DNA from: Bacillota bacterium
Lineage (GTDB): Bacteria > Bacillota > Clostridia > Acetivibrionales > DTU013
Direction of reading: 5' to 3'
Length of the DNA: 64,000 bases
Assembly (NCBI GenBank): GCA_023435745.1
Contig: JAEZMD010000007.1
Coordinates: 124,001-188,000 of the forward strand
In this document: positions 1-9,547 of the stretch, one piece after another
How positions within the stretch are numbered: position 1 is the stretch's first letter
How the letters are laid out: every line of letters begins with the position of its first letter
Made by a program: the position numbers and the translations under genes
Notes under the pieces: generated by a model
Database searches by the model: none
What the model saw: only the letters and a program-made list of their open reading frames with translations
What the model was told of the DNA's origin: nothing

Positions 1-1671
1 CTAATCATCAATCAGTTCATCGATCGGTGCTCCGGGTGGAACAATCGGGAAAACCATATCATCCATACCAATCTCAAAGTTAATCAGAACAGGTCTGTCA
101 GTTGAAGCCAGAGCCCTTTTAATTGCAGGATCCACTTCATCGGCCGACCGCACGTTGATCCCGACTGCGCCAAACGCCTGAGCCAACGCCACAAAGTCAG
201 TGCCCCTGTCTATTGTCGTTGCAGAATGCCTGCCTCCGTAAAACAGTGTCTGCCACTGCCTGACCATACCCAGCACATGATTGTTCAAAATTGCAATGAT
301 CACAGGCAGCTTGTATTCGACAGCCGTGGCAAGCTCGGTGCAGTTCATTCTAAAGCTGCCGTCTCCGGCAATATTGATCACTTTCTTTTCCGGTCTTCCG
401 ATCTGTGCTCCAATGCATGCGCCAAGTCCATAGCCCATCGTACCCAGTCCTCCCGACGAGATAAACTGTCTTGGTCTGGTGTATTTATAGAACTGAGCAG
501 CCCAGAGCTGATTCTGTCCTACCTCGGTGGTGATCAGCGCCTCGCCTCCCGTTAATTCATATAGTCTTTCAACAATGAAGTGCGGCTTGAGCGAGCTGTC
601 CTGATCATACTTCAGAGGGTACTGCTCCTTCCATCCCGCTATTTTATCATTCCACTCAGAGCTCTGCCGTAGCTCGAGCCTTTCTGTGAGTTCGCGGAGT
701 ATTTCCCTCACATTTCCAATCAATGGATAATGAACGTTGATATTCTTTCCGATCTCGGCGGGATCGATATCTATATGCATGATTTTCGCATCAGGCGCAA
801 ATCTGTTGACATTACTGATTACCCGGTCGCTGAATCTCGCACCGATGGCAATGAAAAGATCCGACTCTGAAACCGCCATATTTGAAGTTCTGCTGCCATG
901 CATGCCCACCAGACCGGTAAACATCTCATGAGTGCCCGGGAATGAACCCAGCCCCATCAAAGTGGTTGCAACAGGGATTTTAGCCTTCTCAGCCAGCGCC
1001 AGCATCTCCGCATCGGCACGTGCAATGGAAACACCGCCGCCGGACAGTATAATCGGCCGCTTTGCAGCACGAATGATGGCTGCAGCTTCGTTCAATGCCC
1101 CCGGCGTTACGCCAATGGGCGGATATTCGATATCTTCCGGCTTTACCGGTTCATATTCAGTAACAGCTGCAGTGACATCCTTGCAGATATCGATCAGCAC
1201 CGGCCCAGGACGGCCGCTTGCTGCTATTCTGAACGCATCGCGGACTATTCCCGCCAGTTTCGTTACGTCCTTGACAATATAATTGTGTTTTGTCACAGGC
1301 ATCGTTATCCCGGTGATATCGACCTCCTGGAAGGAATCCTTCCCCAGGAGCGCCGTAGATACCTGTCCCGTGATGGCAACCATGGGCACGGAGTCCATAT
1401 AGGCCGTTGCTATGCCGGTAACCAGATTGGTTGCACCGGGACCGGAGGTGGCAATACACACACCGGTTTTCCCGGTAGCGCGGGCATATCCGTCCGCGGC
1501 ATGAGACGCACCCTGTTCATGTGACGTCAGGATATGCCTGATCTCCTTTTGAGCCGTATACAGCGCATCATATATGTTGAGCACAGCACCTCCCGGAAAT
1601 CCGAAGACCGTGTCGACCCCTTGCTCTTTCAAACACTCTACCAATATTTCAGAACCTGTTAATTTCATCAT
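1..1671 (-). CDS. ilvB: Acetolactate synthase, large (catalytic) subunit
   Basis: Cytoplasmic ThDP-dependent enzyme that condenses two pyruvates (or pyruvate and 2-oxobutyrate) in the first common step of valine, leucine and isoleucine synthesis. At 556 residues it is normal length. The N-terminal domain has the ThDP-activating Glu in SHEQGAS (about residue 52), a central domain follows, and the C-terminal ThDP domain carries GDGSFRMN...NN. The stop codon lies exactly at the window edge, so the gene is complete. It follows ilvD by 16 nt, so the two are co-transcribed. The regulatory subunit ilvN is not visible and would have to lie beyond the left edge. Confidence 0.95.
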   Translation of the reverse strand: MMKLTGSEILVECLKEQGVDTVFGFPGGAVLNIYDALYTAQKEIRHILTSHEQGASHAADGYARATGKTGVCIATSGPGATNLVTGIATAYMDSVPMVAITGQVSTALLGKDSFQEVDITGITMPVTKHNYIVKDVTKLAGIVRDAFRIAASGRPGPVLIDICKDVTAAVTEYEPVKPEDIEYPPIGVTPGALNEAAAIIRAAKRPIILSGGGVSIARADAEMLALAEKAKIPVATTLMGLGSFPGTHEMFTGLVGMHGSRTSNMAVSESDLFIAIGARFSDRVISNVNRFAPDAKIMHIDIDPAEIGKNINVHYPLIGNVREILRELTERLELRQSSEWNDKIAGWKEQYPLKYDQDSSLKPHFIVERLYELTGGEALITTEVGQNQLWAAQFYKYTRPRQFISSGGLGTMGYGLGACIGAQIGRPEKKVINIAGDGSFRMNCTELATAVEYKLPVIIAILNNHVLGMVRQWQTLFYGGRHSATTIDRGTDFVALAQAFGAVGINVRSADEVDPAIKRALASTDRPVLINFEIGMDDMVFPIVPPGAPIDELIDD

Positions 1672-1687
1672 TAATCCTCCATCCGAC

Positions 1688-3346
1688 CTACTTCAGTACT
1701 GCTCCTGTGCTGGCTGAAGTCACCAGCCTTGCGTACCTGCCCAGATAGCCTGTGGTGTTTCTGGGTGTCGGGGCTTTCCAGAGCGTCATCCTGTTCTTCA
1801 GTTCTTCGTCTGAAACTTCCGCATTCAGCTTTCCATCAGGGATATTGATGCAAATCATGTCGCCCTCGCGTACTGCCGCGATCATTCCGCCCTCCATCGC
1901 CTCGGGAGAAACATGTCCTATACTTGCGCCCCTGGATGCGCCGGAAAATCTGCCGTCCGTGATTAAAGCCACGTCCTTGTCCAATCCCATGCCTGCGATT
2001 GCAGACGTCGGGCCGAGCATCTCCCTCATTCCGGGGCCGCCCTTCGGTCCCTCATAACGGATGATGACCACATCTCCCTTGAGAATCCTTCCCTCATATA
2101 TGGCCTTAATGGCCTCCTCTTCAGAGTCGAACACTCTTGCAGGGCCTGTGTGCACCAACATTTCCTTCGCAACTGCTGAACGCTTGACAACCGCGCCGTC
2201 TCTGGCAATATTTCCGCGCAGAATGGCAATGCCGCCAGTCTTGCTGTACGGTTCCTCAATGCTCCTGATAACGTTCGGGTCTGTGATCCGGGCTGTTATG
2301 ATGTTCTCTCCCACGGTTTTCCCTGTAGCCGTCATTAGCTCCAGATGCAGCAGATCCTTTCGGGAGAGCTCCTTCATGACGGCCTGAACGCCTCCGGCAG
2401 CATACAGATCCTGAATGTGATGCTCTCCGGCCGGCGACAGCTTGCACAGGTTCGGCACCCTGCCGCTGATTTCATTTATTATATCCAGATTTATTTCGAT
2501 GCCAAGTTCATGGGCAATGGCCGGCAGATGCAGCACTGAATTGGTCGAGCAGCCCAGCGCCATATCAACGGTCAGCGCATTTTCAAATGCCTTTTCGGTC
2601 ATTATATCTGAAGGACGTATCCCTTTTTCCACCAGCTCCACGACCTTCATTCCCGCATGCTTGGCCAACCGGACCCTCTCGGCATACACCGCAGGGATTG
2701 TTCCGTTTCCTGTCAGCCCCATTCCGAGTACCTCTGTAAGGCAATTCATGGAGTTCGCCGTAAACATGCCGGAGCAGGAACCGCACCCGGGACATGCGTG
2801 ATCTTCATATTCAGCAACCTCATCTTCCGTCATCAGCCCTGCCTTGCAAGCTCCTACCGCCTCAAAAACACTGTTGAGATCCAGTTGCTTTCCATTGCGG
2901 TTCAGCGACAGCATAGGGCCTCCGCTGACGACCACAGACGGCACGTTGACCCTGGCGGCTGCCATCAGCATACCAGGCACGATCTTGTCGCAGTTTGGTA
3001 TGAAGACCATGCCGTCAAGGCTGTGGGCGCGTCCCATGGATTCGCAGGAATCGGCGATCAGCTCTCTGGAAGCCAGAGAGTATTTCATGCCCTCGTGACC
3101 CATGGCGATCCCGTCACAAATACCGATCGCGCCGAATTCCACCGGCGTACCTCCGGCCATTCTGATACCGGCCTTAACTGCTTCTGCTATTGTATTTAGA
3201 TGAATGTGCCCGGGCACAATGTCGTTCTTTGAATTAACCACACCGATCAGCGGTCTGCCGATCTCCTCGTCCGTATACCCCATTGCCTTAAAAAGCGCCC
3301 TGTGCGGAGCTCTCTCCACACCCTTTTTCACAATATCGCTTTTCAA
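1688..3346 (-). CDS. ilvD: Dihydroxy-acid dehydratase
   Basis: Fe-S enzyme that dehydrates 2,3-dihydroxy-3-methyl acids to 2-keto acids in valine and isoleucine synthesis. Cluster-ligand motifs are visible (PNCDKIVPGML and DHACPGCGSCSGMFTANSMN). I start it at a TTG at 3346, preceded at good spacing by GAAAGGCGG. This gives 552 residues, the family length, beginning LKSDIVKKG. The frame stays open 44 codons further upstream, but that stretch has no family similarity and contains the leader hairpin. It is the first gene of ilvD-ilvB. Confidence 0.95.
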   Translation of the reverse strand: MKSDIVKKGVERAPHRALFKAMGYTDEEIGRPLIGVVNSKNDIVPGHIHLNTIAEAVKAGIRMAGGTPVEFGAIGICDGIAMGHEGMKYSLASRELIADSCESMGRAHSLDGMVFIPNCDKIVPGMLMAAARVNVPSVVVSGGPMLSLNRNGKQLDLNSVFEAVGACKAGLMTEDEVAEYEDHACPGCGSCSGMFTANSMNCLTEVLGMGLTGNGTIPAVYAERVRLAKHAGMKVVELVEKGIRPSDIMTEKAFENALTVDMALGCSTNSVLHLPAIAHELGIEINLDIINEISGRVPNLCKLSPAGEHHIQDLYAAGGVQAVMKELSRKDLLHLELMTATGKTVGENIITARITDPNVIRSIEEPYSKTGGIAILRGNIARDGAVVKRSAVAKEMLVHTGPARVFDSEEEAIKAIYEGRILKGDVVIIRYEGPKGGPGMREMLGPTSAIAGMGLDKDVALITDGRFSGASRGASIGHVSPEAMEGGMIAAVREGDMICINIPDGKLNAEVSDEELKNRMTLWKAPTPRNTTGYLGRYARLVTSASTGAVLK

Positions 3347-3380
3347 ATTATTACACCGCCTTTCTTTGAAATAAGCAAAT

Positions 3381-3404
3381 AGCCGGGTATTCTGTCTCCC
3401 GGCT
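3381..3404 (-). other. GC-rich hairpin in the ilvD leader
   Basis: A perfect 7-bp stem (AGCCGGG/CCCGGCT) with a 10-nt loop lies about 20 nt upstream of the ilvD ribosome site. No U-tract follows it, so it is not an ordinary terminator. It could stabilise the mRNA or mark a regulatory leader. No T-box sequence was recognised. Confidence 0.4.
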
Positions 3405-3416
3405 AACGTTAAAAAC

Positions 3417-3446
3417 ATTTTACTACGATTCAACTGGCTATGTCTA
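3417..3446 (-). promoter_or_regulatory. Candidate promoter of ilvD-ilvB
   Basis: TAGACA and TAAAAT are separated by 18 nt, just upstream of the leader hairpin. This is a moderate match to the housekeeping consensus and the spacing and position are its only support. Confidence 0.35.
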
Positions 3447-3540
3447 TAAATAAATACAAAAAAGTTAGAAGCGTTCATTTTACAAACCGAATCAGCGCAA
3501 AATTCGTGAACCCTCTATCCGCCGCGCCATTACTGATCCG

Positions 3541-4248
3541 TCAGACAATGACCGGCGGAAACAACCAATTGATAATGAAATTATTTTCATAAAATCCTCT
3601 GGCAAAAAGAGAGGTCCCAAGACCGTCAAAAATTGGCTCAAATCCCGGATTTGAGTTGAACAGTACTAATATGGCGCATAATATATAAATCGCAAGGAAC
3701 CCCTGCAGCGCTCCAAGGATAAAACCGCCGAGCTTGTTCACCTGCTTGAAGACCGGTAATTCAGATATGCCCTTTAGCAGAAGTCCTACAAACGCAAGTA
3801 TGACTCTCAATACTATGTACAGTACGATTAAACTCAATACTGACACAATCATCTTTGCAAGTTCGTCTCCTATGGCATTGACGATCCCCTCAGTATTGAT
3901 CAGTTCGGAAGCCGACGGCAGTTTCCCCAGCAGGGACTTCCGGAAGAACTCGGGCAGCGGCAATGTTCCGAGCACGGTTTCCGCTCCGGCAGCTCCGGAT
4001 ACAGCCTCGGATGAAGCAAAAGCCTCTTTCCCGATCAGCGGCAGGTTCTTTACGATCGTGTTTTTAATCCAGTCGTACACAGATGTTTTGCTGATAATTT
4101 GAGCAACCGCCGGAGAAAACTTAATTGATGCAAAAATACATACAACAAAGGCTACTAATTTGTAAATTGACATGATAAATCCCTTGAACAGTCCGACAAT
4201 GGCAAATGCGGCAATCAAACCGATAACAATAAAATCAATCCAGTTCAT
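3541..4248 (-). CDS. CvpA-family membrane protein
   Basis: A 235-residue integral membrane protein starting MNWIDFIVIGLIAAFAIVGL. It has about four hydrophobic segments (roughly residues 5-25, 28-48, 130-155 and 170-195) and a soluble stretch of about 70 residues between the second and third. The N-terminal pattern, with a glycine-rich first helix followed by GLFKGF, is typical of CvpA (colicin V production) proteins, whose function in Gram-positives is poorly defined. The ribosome site GGGGAGG precedes ATG. It follows the beta-propeller gene by 54 nt and may share its transcript. Confidence 0.78.
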   Translation of the reverse strand: MNWIDFIVIGLIAAFAIVGLFKGFIMSIYKLVAFVVCIFASIKFSPAVAQIISKTSVYDWIKNTIVKNLPLIGKEAFASSEAVSGAAGAETVLGTLPLPEFFRKSLLGKLPSASELINTEGIVNAIGDELAKMIVSVLSLIVLYIVLRVILAFVGLLLKGISELPVFKQVNKLGGFILGALQGFLAIYILCAILVLFNSNPGFEPIFDGLGTSLFARGFYENNFIINWLFPPVIV

Positions 4249-4264
4249 ACATCCTCCCCGCCAC

Positions 4265-4278
4265 CGGTAATTACCGGC
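4265..4278. other. 14-bp perfect palindrome between propeller gene and cvpA-like gene
   Basis: CCGGTAATTACCGG lies directly upstream of the cvpA-like ribosome site. It could be a protein-binding site or a small hairpin. No T-run follows. Confidence 0.35.
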
Positions 4279-4302
4279 TCCATTTATTTATCATAAATAG
4301 TT

Positions 4303-5469
4303 TTAATTTATATTAACAACCGCTACTTGACGATCAGTCACAACAGCAGCCTGATTTTTGTCAAAGAAACATACCTGTCTGATGGGAGTCCCTGTAGAAT
4401 ATTTACTGATGGTCCTGCCTTTACTGTTATAAAAATATGCTGTGTCGGAGGTGTTCACGCAAACAACTCCTCTGATAGCGCTGAGTCCTTCCGGTTTACT
4501 TCTCAGTACGCACGAAGCCAGCTCCTGCCCGTCCGTCTGATAGATCTTCATCATAGAGCCTTCCTCGCTCTCCGCTGCTACGGCAAACTGTCCGTTTCCT
4601 GCAGGAGAAGCGCCTGCAACACTCAGGAACTGTTTTTCCCAAACCACAGTACCCGACGGGTCGATTGAAGCGACTGCCCTGTCGCCTACGGCAAATATAC
4701 TGCCATTATTATTATACGAGAATATTGGAAGCAATTCCGCCGAAGCCTGAAAGGACAACTCCGCTAAATTATCGCCCTTCATATCATAAAACTTATAGAC
4801 TGAATATGCTCCAACAGCTCCCGTACTTATCGCGGACAATATGAAGCTTTCTTCCGACGGAGATATATTCGCACTGACCGCAAAATCGCTTGCGATCACC
4901 TTGCGAAAAAGCTCAACACCATGTGCTTCAAAAACTCTGACTTCATTGTTGTCCCTTTTTGCCGTAGTAATAACTGTCACATAGCCATCCTCGCTGATAT
5001 CGGCATTTAGGATGGACTCATCGATTTTTTCACGCCATTGTATGGATCCGCTATTAAGAACCGCCAGATCTCCGGTTCCCTGATCAGCCGCCAGGATCAG
5101 TGAGCCGTTCGTTTTAATAATAGGATTGTTGTAAATCAGGCCTTCCGATCGGATGACCTCCCCGGTTTTATCGAGAAACCAGATCCCGCTGCCGCCGCAT
5201 TTGACTATATAATCCTTATAGACTATAAACTCCGGCTTTTCTCTGGCGTCAAATTCATATATGTATTGAGTCTGAGCCTCTTTAATCTCGCCGGCGTCCG
5301 AAGCTTGAAACAGCCTGAGCAGATCCTCCGGGCCTGCGGAAGGATCCAGACTTCTCTGCCAGGTAAAAAAAGCTACCGACACAACGCACAGAAACAGCAG
5401 CAGTGCTGCCGCGATACTTCCCGCATGCCCCTCGGCTCCTGATTCTTTCTGTCCTGGCCGTGTCTTCAA
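4303..5469 (-). CDS. Membrane-anchored beta-propeller protein (DUF5711-like)
   Basis: The protein has a short cytoplasmic N-terminus, one membrane helix (AAALLLFLCVVSVAFFTW) and a long outside domain of repeated beta-blades of the type 'ISEDGYVTV', 'GSIFAVGD' and 'GTVVWEKQ', resembling PQQ/WD-like propellers. Clostridia carry such proteins as DUF5711; the role is unknown and a scaffold or sensor is possible. I chose the TTG at 5469 (388 residues) because AGGGGTGG stands 5 nt before it. The frame is open to 5511, but the upstream TTG there lacks a ribosome site. Confidence 0.7.
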   Translation of the reverse strand: MKTRPGQKESGAEGHAGSIAAALLLFLCVVSVAFFTWQRSLDPSAGPEDLLRLFQASDAGEIKEAQTQYIYEFDAREKPEFIVYKDYIVKCGGSGIWFLDKTGEVIRSEGLIYNNPIIKTNGSLILAADQGTGDLAVLNSGSIQWREKIDESILNADISEDGYVTVITTAKRDNNEVRVFEAHGVELFRKVIASDFAVSANISPSEESFILSAISTGAVGAYSVYKFYDMKGDNLAELSFQASAELLPIFSYNNNGSIFAVGDRAVASIDPSGTVVWEKQFLSVAGASPAGNGQFAVAAESEEGSMMKIYQTDGQELASCVLRSKPEGLSAIRGVVCVNTSDTAYFYNSKGRTISKYSTGTPIRQVCFFDKNQAAVVTDRQVAVVNIN

Positions 5470-5532
5470 AAGGTCCACCCCTGTTTCATCTTTTGCAAAT
5501 TCTCCAAACAAAAATTATTTTACCATAGAAAT

Positions 5533-6600
5533 CTATTTCCTGCCACCATGTCGGGTAAACAGCTTTACAACGCTCTGAGCCAGGATCACCAGGATCATAA
5601 ACAGGCCCAGATAGCCAAATACAGGGTAGATTGCCGATATCAGCCTGGAGAATCCCAGTGTTGATAAGGGAACTGCAGCAATGCACAAAACAATCGTCAC
5701 AACCCTCATGTCGATCTTCATTGTCATACTGATCCTTTCTGTAAAGCAAAAACCGGAAGTAACTGCCGAGGTCATCATTGCAAGCCAGAGGATAATTGAA
5801 TAAAATCCTCCCGCCGGACTGTCAAAGCTTTTGAGGATTGCCAGTATGGGAAGCTCATTTTCAAATGCCAAAGAATAAAACAGATTGATGGCGGCATGGA
5901 TGACAAGAGCCGCTAAACAGAGCAGGGCCCCGCCTGCAATCCCTCCGGCCGCAGCCGTCCTCCGGGTTTTCAGATAGGGCAGAAGACTGCACATGATGAC
6001 TATTGCCAAAATGCTGTTATAGCTTACATAAAGCAATGATGAAAAAAACCAGTTATCAGATATACGCTGGAAATATCCGACGGCCTGAAATGTTTCGGCG
6101 GCACCGGTAAAAATGATGGAGAAGCCGGCCAGAATGATCCCTGCGATAAGAAAAGGCGTAACAATCGTGCTGAGCGTGACGATTCCCTTGATATTTGTCA
6201 TGATCAGCGCGGTGCATATCACACCCGTCAGCAGCGCCGCAAATTTAAAAGGTATCCCCAGCCTGTCAGACACCACGCTGCCTGAACCTGCTGTCATGAT
6301 ACAGAATATGCAAAGCATAAAAATGGTCACCGCGATGTCAATAAACCATCCCATCCGCCAGCCGAATACGGGAAAAAGAAATTCCTCGAAATTTCTAATG
6401 CGTTCATTACAGACCTTCACAAGCACTACACTGCCCGTAATGGCAAATAGGGCCCCCGCCAGCACGATCCCGTAAAATCCGCCGCTCCTGTAGACAGAAA
6501 AAAACTGCATGATTTCCTGTCCCGACGCAAAGCCTGCTCCAATAATGCTGGTCGCATAGATGCAGGCAACCTTAATGATATTTTTAACCTCTTCTGACAT
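5533..6600 (-). CDS. YkvI-family multi-pass membrane transporter
   Basis: A hydrophobic protein of 355 residues with about ten membrane helices and an N-terminal SIIGAGFASGQEIMQFF. That motif is characteristic of the YkvI group (COG3949), which is distantly related to amino acid/sodium symporters of the LeuT/APC fold. Its substrate is unknown. The start is the ATG at 6600 (MSEEVKN), with GGAG 8 nt upstream. An in-frame ATG at 6636 has no ribosome site. The ribosome site lies in the 3' arm of a strong hairpin (6605-6652), so translation may be structure-controlled. Confidence 0.8.
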   Translation of the reverse strand: MSEEVKNIIKVACIYATSIIGAGFASGQEIMQFFSVYRSGGFYGIVLAGALFAITGSVVLVKVCNERIRNFEEFLFPVFGWRMGWFIDIAVTIFMLCIFCIMTAGSGSVVSDRLGIPFKFAALLTGVICTALIMTNIKGIVTLSTIVTPFLIAGIILAGFSIIFTGAAETFQAVGYFQRISDNWFFSSLLYVSYNSILAIVIMCSLLPYLKTRRTAAAGGIAGGALLCLAALVIHAAINLFYSLAFENELPILAILKSFDSPAGGFYSIILWLAMMTSAVTSGFCFTERISMTMKIDMRVVTIVLCIAAVPLSTLGFSRLISAIYPVFGYLGLFMILVILAQSVVKLFTRHGGRK

Positions 6601-6604
6601 AAAA

Positions 6605-6652
6605 GCAACTCCAACGATAGAATAAGAATAGTTCATTCTATGTCGGAGTTGC
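6605..6652 (-). other. Long hairpin that sequesters the ykvI-like ribosome site
   Basis: The arms pair over 18 bp (8 bp, one mismatch, 2 bp, one bulge, then 7 bp) around an 11-nt loop. On the minus strand the 3' arm contains GGAG, and the ATG follows after TTGCTTTT. The same stem could act as a weak terminator for the upstream ABC operon, because only four U residues follow. Confidence 0.6.
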
Positions 6653-6693
6653 TATTTACAGTACTGAAGCCGTGCACCAAGGCATGACAGATT

Positions 6694-8100
6694 TTATTTA
6701 CTCTGAGCGGCAAGGAAGTCCATCATGGTATTATAAGCTTCCTTCATGCCCTTTATGCCAAACTCCCCTTTGTTTTTACTCACCAGTATGCCTGCATATT
6801 CCCCGTTACGGACCACATAATAATAGTTTTCATCCTTGGGGATATATTCGACTTTCATAGAACCGGTTTTCAACTTATAATCGATGGTTATTTCTGCCTC
6901 TTTTACAGGAATACCTTCAACGTCGATTTCATCGAGGCTGATGCCTATAAGCGCCTGGTAGAACTTCCTGAACGGCTGGTCATCCTTTTCATCTTTACCG
7001 CTTGCGTCGATACCGTTTACGGTGAACTTATCCTTGTCGTTATCCGTTTTTCCATCCGCATCCTTGTAAACATCAAGCGTCATGTGGGTCGTTTTGCCGT
7101 CCATGGTCAGGTCGATCTGCAGCACCTGATCGATATTGACGATATACGCAAATACATCAACGATCTCCTTCAGAGGCTTGTCAAGGAAGGTGTATGCAGT
7201 TATGTCCATCGTAAGCACTTCATTGCTTCCATCGAGCTGAGCATATATCTGCGAGCCTTTTACCTTTTCCTCGCCCATTTTGAGCTTATACGTTTTGCCC
7301 GCTGCAGTAAAGTCAAATACATACCTCGGAGCGTCCAACCCATACTGAACCAGATCTGCCGGGTTATCCTCAATGAACTCTGTGACAGTTGAATTAACCA
7401 ACGCTTCCATCATTGGGGTCAGCGCTGAGGAATTCATACTTCCTTTAATCGGCTTTACCATGGACCAGTTTGCACTGCTTCCGGCTCCCTTTTCCGACGC
7501 AAATATGTTCTCGCCTCTTCTGTCCATAGCCAATGCGGTCATATCCTCGGAGGTAAATTCAAACATTTTCTTCGAGCGCATACCGTTGCGGGTAGTGACC
7601 AGATATTTCCCGGTGTAGGAGCTGACTATATAAACATCGTTCTTACCGGCTTCTTTTATATAATATCCGCCCTTTGTGGGAGTCATGTCACCGACCTCCA
7701 GCACCGTCTCCTTGCCGTCAGTGTCCTTCAGCTTGACAGTGACCGCATTATCAAGTCCATATATCGTCAGATCCTGCGCATTCTCTTCAATCACCTTGTC
7801 ACAAACGATTGATGATGCATTGATCACAATAGATTTCAACACGGAAGAATCATATTTCAGATCGGCCGGTGAGGACAGAACCCACTCCGTATCCTTTTTC
7901 ACAATGACAAAGGTACCTTCAGGATTGATCAGTGTCAGTGATTCAATCTTATCCGTTGTGTAGTCCGTTAGCCGGACATAGTCATCAGAAGGATCATCCG
8001 TCCCATCGTCAGCCGGTTTGATATTGCTTATCACAAAATATGCACCAACAAGAAGCGCAACTATCGCTAGAAGAATAATTGCATTCCTGTACAATTTCAT
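6694..8100 (-). CDS. DUF4340 domain protein of the Gld-type ABC operon
   Basis: 468 residues with an N-terminal membrane anchor (residues 7-26, IILLAIVALLVGAYFVI) and an extracytoplasmic domain of repeated beta-strand modules ('VRLTDYTTDKIESLTL', 'YGLDNAVTVKL', 'YGLDAPRYVF') typical of DUF4340. These proteins accompany GldA/F/G-like ABC systems. The function is unknown; an accessory that binds an exported lipid or envelope component is an inference. Its start overlaps the gldG-like stop by 4 nt, indicating translational coupling. It is the last gene of the operon. Confidence 0.85.
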   Translation of the reverse strand: MKLYRNAIILLAIVALLVGAYFVISNIKPADDGTDDPSDDYVRLTDYTTDKIESLTLINPEGTFVIVKKDTEWVLSSPADLKYDSSVLKSIVINASSIVCDKVIEENAQDLTIYGLDNAVTVKLKDTDGKETVLEVGDMTPTKGGYYIKEAGKNDVYIVSSYTGKYLVTTRNGMRSKKMFEFTSEDMTALAMDRRGENIFASEKGAGSSANWSMVKPIKGSMNSSALTPMMEALVNSTVTEFIEDNPADLVQYGLDAPRYVFDFTAAGKTYKLKMGEEKVKGSQIYAQLDGSNEVLTMDITAYTFLDKPLKEIVDVFAYIVNIDQVLQIDLTMDGKTTHMTLDVYKDADGKTDNDKDKFTVNGIDASGKDEKDDQPFRKFYQALIGISLDEIDVEGIPVKEAEITIDYKLKTGSMKVEYIPKDENYYYVVRNGEYAGILVSKNKGEFGIKGMKEAYNTMMDFLAAQSK

Positions 8101-9542
8101 AAGTGACGCCTCCTCAAAAACACAGCAAGACCGGTACCGAGTATCAGCAGCGGGAATATGATAACAAGAGCTCCGCCTACTATAGTTGTCTGCTGTTGTG
8201 TAATTGTGATCGTGTTGTTTTCGTAATTCTTTGTCGGCACGATGATCTCATCCTTTTTGTCAATCATCCAATTCATGGATTGAAGGAAAAAAGCCATGCT
8301 GTTATTGTAGTAATCGCCAAATGCCTCATAGGCGCTGTCACTGATAAATGAAGCATTTCCCATGACAATGATCTTCGAAGGCTTCATTCCTCCTTCATAC
8401 TCTACGGCCACAGCAATATCCAAAGGCCCCTTCAGATCGTCTCCCCTCGACTTGCTAACCATTTCGCCGATCGCATCCTTGCTTGTTGACATCAGTGAAG
8501 TCGTTTTAACATATTCCTTTACATTCTTTAGAATATTGATGCTTCTTGAGTTGTTCAGCAGTGTTTTAAAGCTCTGAGGAATAATGCTGTTGGAGGATAC
8601 ATCCAATACCATGGTGCTTGGATCATTGGGTATGTGCCTGCTCTCATCCGTTTCCTTCACCTTGTCATAATTCAATGCCACATTGAACTTGCCGAACAAA
8701 TTGTTAAACTGGTCAAAGGATGGGTCGCTGGCAAGGTAATCAAACATGAATATCGCCTTGCCTCCATTGGAGAGATACTCATCAAGCACTTCCTTTTCAT
8801 TGACCGTAATATCCTTTTTAGGAGAAGCAATAATGATCAGCGCAGCATCCTCAGGGATCTTATCTACTGATATCAGATTAAGCTTCTTCACAAGGAAGTT
8901 GTTCTTCTCCAGATAGTTTTTCACATTAGTGTATTCAGAATCCATCTCGATCTCATCATGATCCTCTGTGAAATATACCACAGGTGTGACCTCGGAGGAT
9001 ACATACTTTATGGCCCCAGTAAAGCCCTGCTCCGCGGTGGAACCCGTCACATAGGATTGGAAAGTACTCTGATCGAACTGAACTGCAAACAAATCATAAT
9101 ATTCCAGCTTCTTTTTCTTTTCATTGCCGTTTACAATGCTCTTGACGATAAAGTCACTGCTGCCAAGATCCATTGTATCATCCGGATCCAGTTCCTTGAT
9201 AATGCCGGGGTTCCTGTCAGGATCTATATAGCTGACCTTTATACGGGGATTTTTGCCATACAGGTTCAGCAGCTCCGTAACCTGCTTGTATTGAGGGTCA
9301 CCGGAAACCTTGAGTTCATCAAACAACCCGATGATTTCCACATCCTTGTCCAGCTTCTCCAGTTCAGATTTTGTCACATCCGATAAAGAGAAAAGCTTGT
9401 TGGTGGTCAAGTCCAGCTTCAGTCCGGTCATTCCCACAAGTATATTCACCAGTATTGCAATCGCCACAACTGCAACGATAAGGATGGCGGCATTCGAACC
9501 GTATTTTAAACTTCTTTTATTCAAAAATTTATTCTTTTCCAT
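8097..9542 (-). CDS. GldG-like ABC auxiliary protein
   Basis: 481 residues, with an N-terminal helix (about residues 15-40) and a C-terminal helix (about 455-475, VGGALVIIFPLLILGTGLAVF) flanking a large outside domain. The segments LDLTTNKLFSLSDVT, IDPDRNPGI and FMFDYLASDPS match the 'ABC-type uncharacterised transport system' domain of GldG and related proteins. It sits between the permease and the DUF4340 gene. This arrangement is found in many Firmicutes that do not glide, so the gliding name does not imply motility here. Confidence 0.85.
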   Translation of the reverse strand: MEKNKFLNKRSLKYGSNAAILIVAVVAIAILVNILVGMTGLKLDLTTNKLFSLSDVTKSELEKLDKDVEIIGLFDELKVSGDPQYKQVTELLNLYGKNPRIKVSYIDPDRNPGIIKELDPDDTMDLGSSDFIVKSIVNGNEKKKKLEYYDLFAVQFDQSTFQSYVTGSTAEQGFTGAIKYVSSEVTPVVYFTEDHDEIEMDSEYTNVKNYLEKNNFLVKKLNLISVDKIPEDAALIIIASPKKDITVNEKEVLDEYLSNGGKAIFMFDYLASDPSFDQFNNLFGKFNVALNYDKVKETDESRHIPNDPSTMVLDVSSNSIIPQSFKTLLNNSRSINILKNVKEYVKTTSLMSTSKDAIGEMVSKSRGDDLKGPLDIAVAVEYEGGMKPSKIIVMGNASFISDSAYEAFGDYYNNSMAFFLQSMNWMIDKKDEIIVPTKNYENNTITITQQQTTIVGGALVIIFPLLILGTGLAVFLRRRHL

Positions 9543-9547
9543 CTATA

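Noticed and set aside
3347..3478. 44-codon N-terminal extension of ilvD
   Set aside because: No ribosome site at its start, no family similarity, and it runs through the leader hairpin. TTG 3346 gives the normal length.
3347..3540. T-box leader before ilvD
   Set aside because: The leader is too short and lacks the AGGGTGGNACCGCG-type antiterminator sequence.
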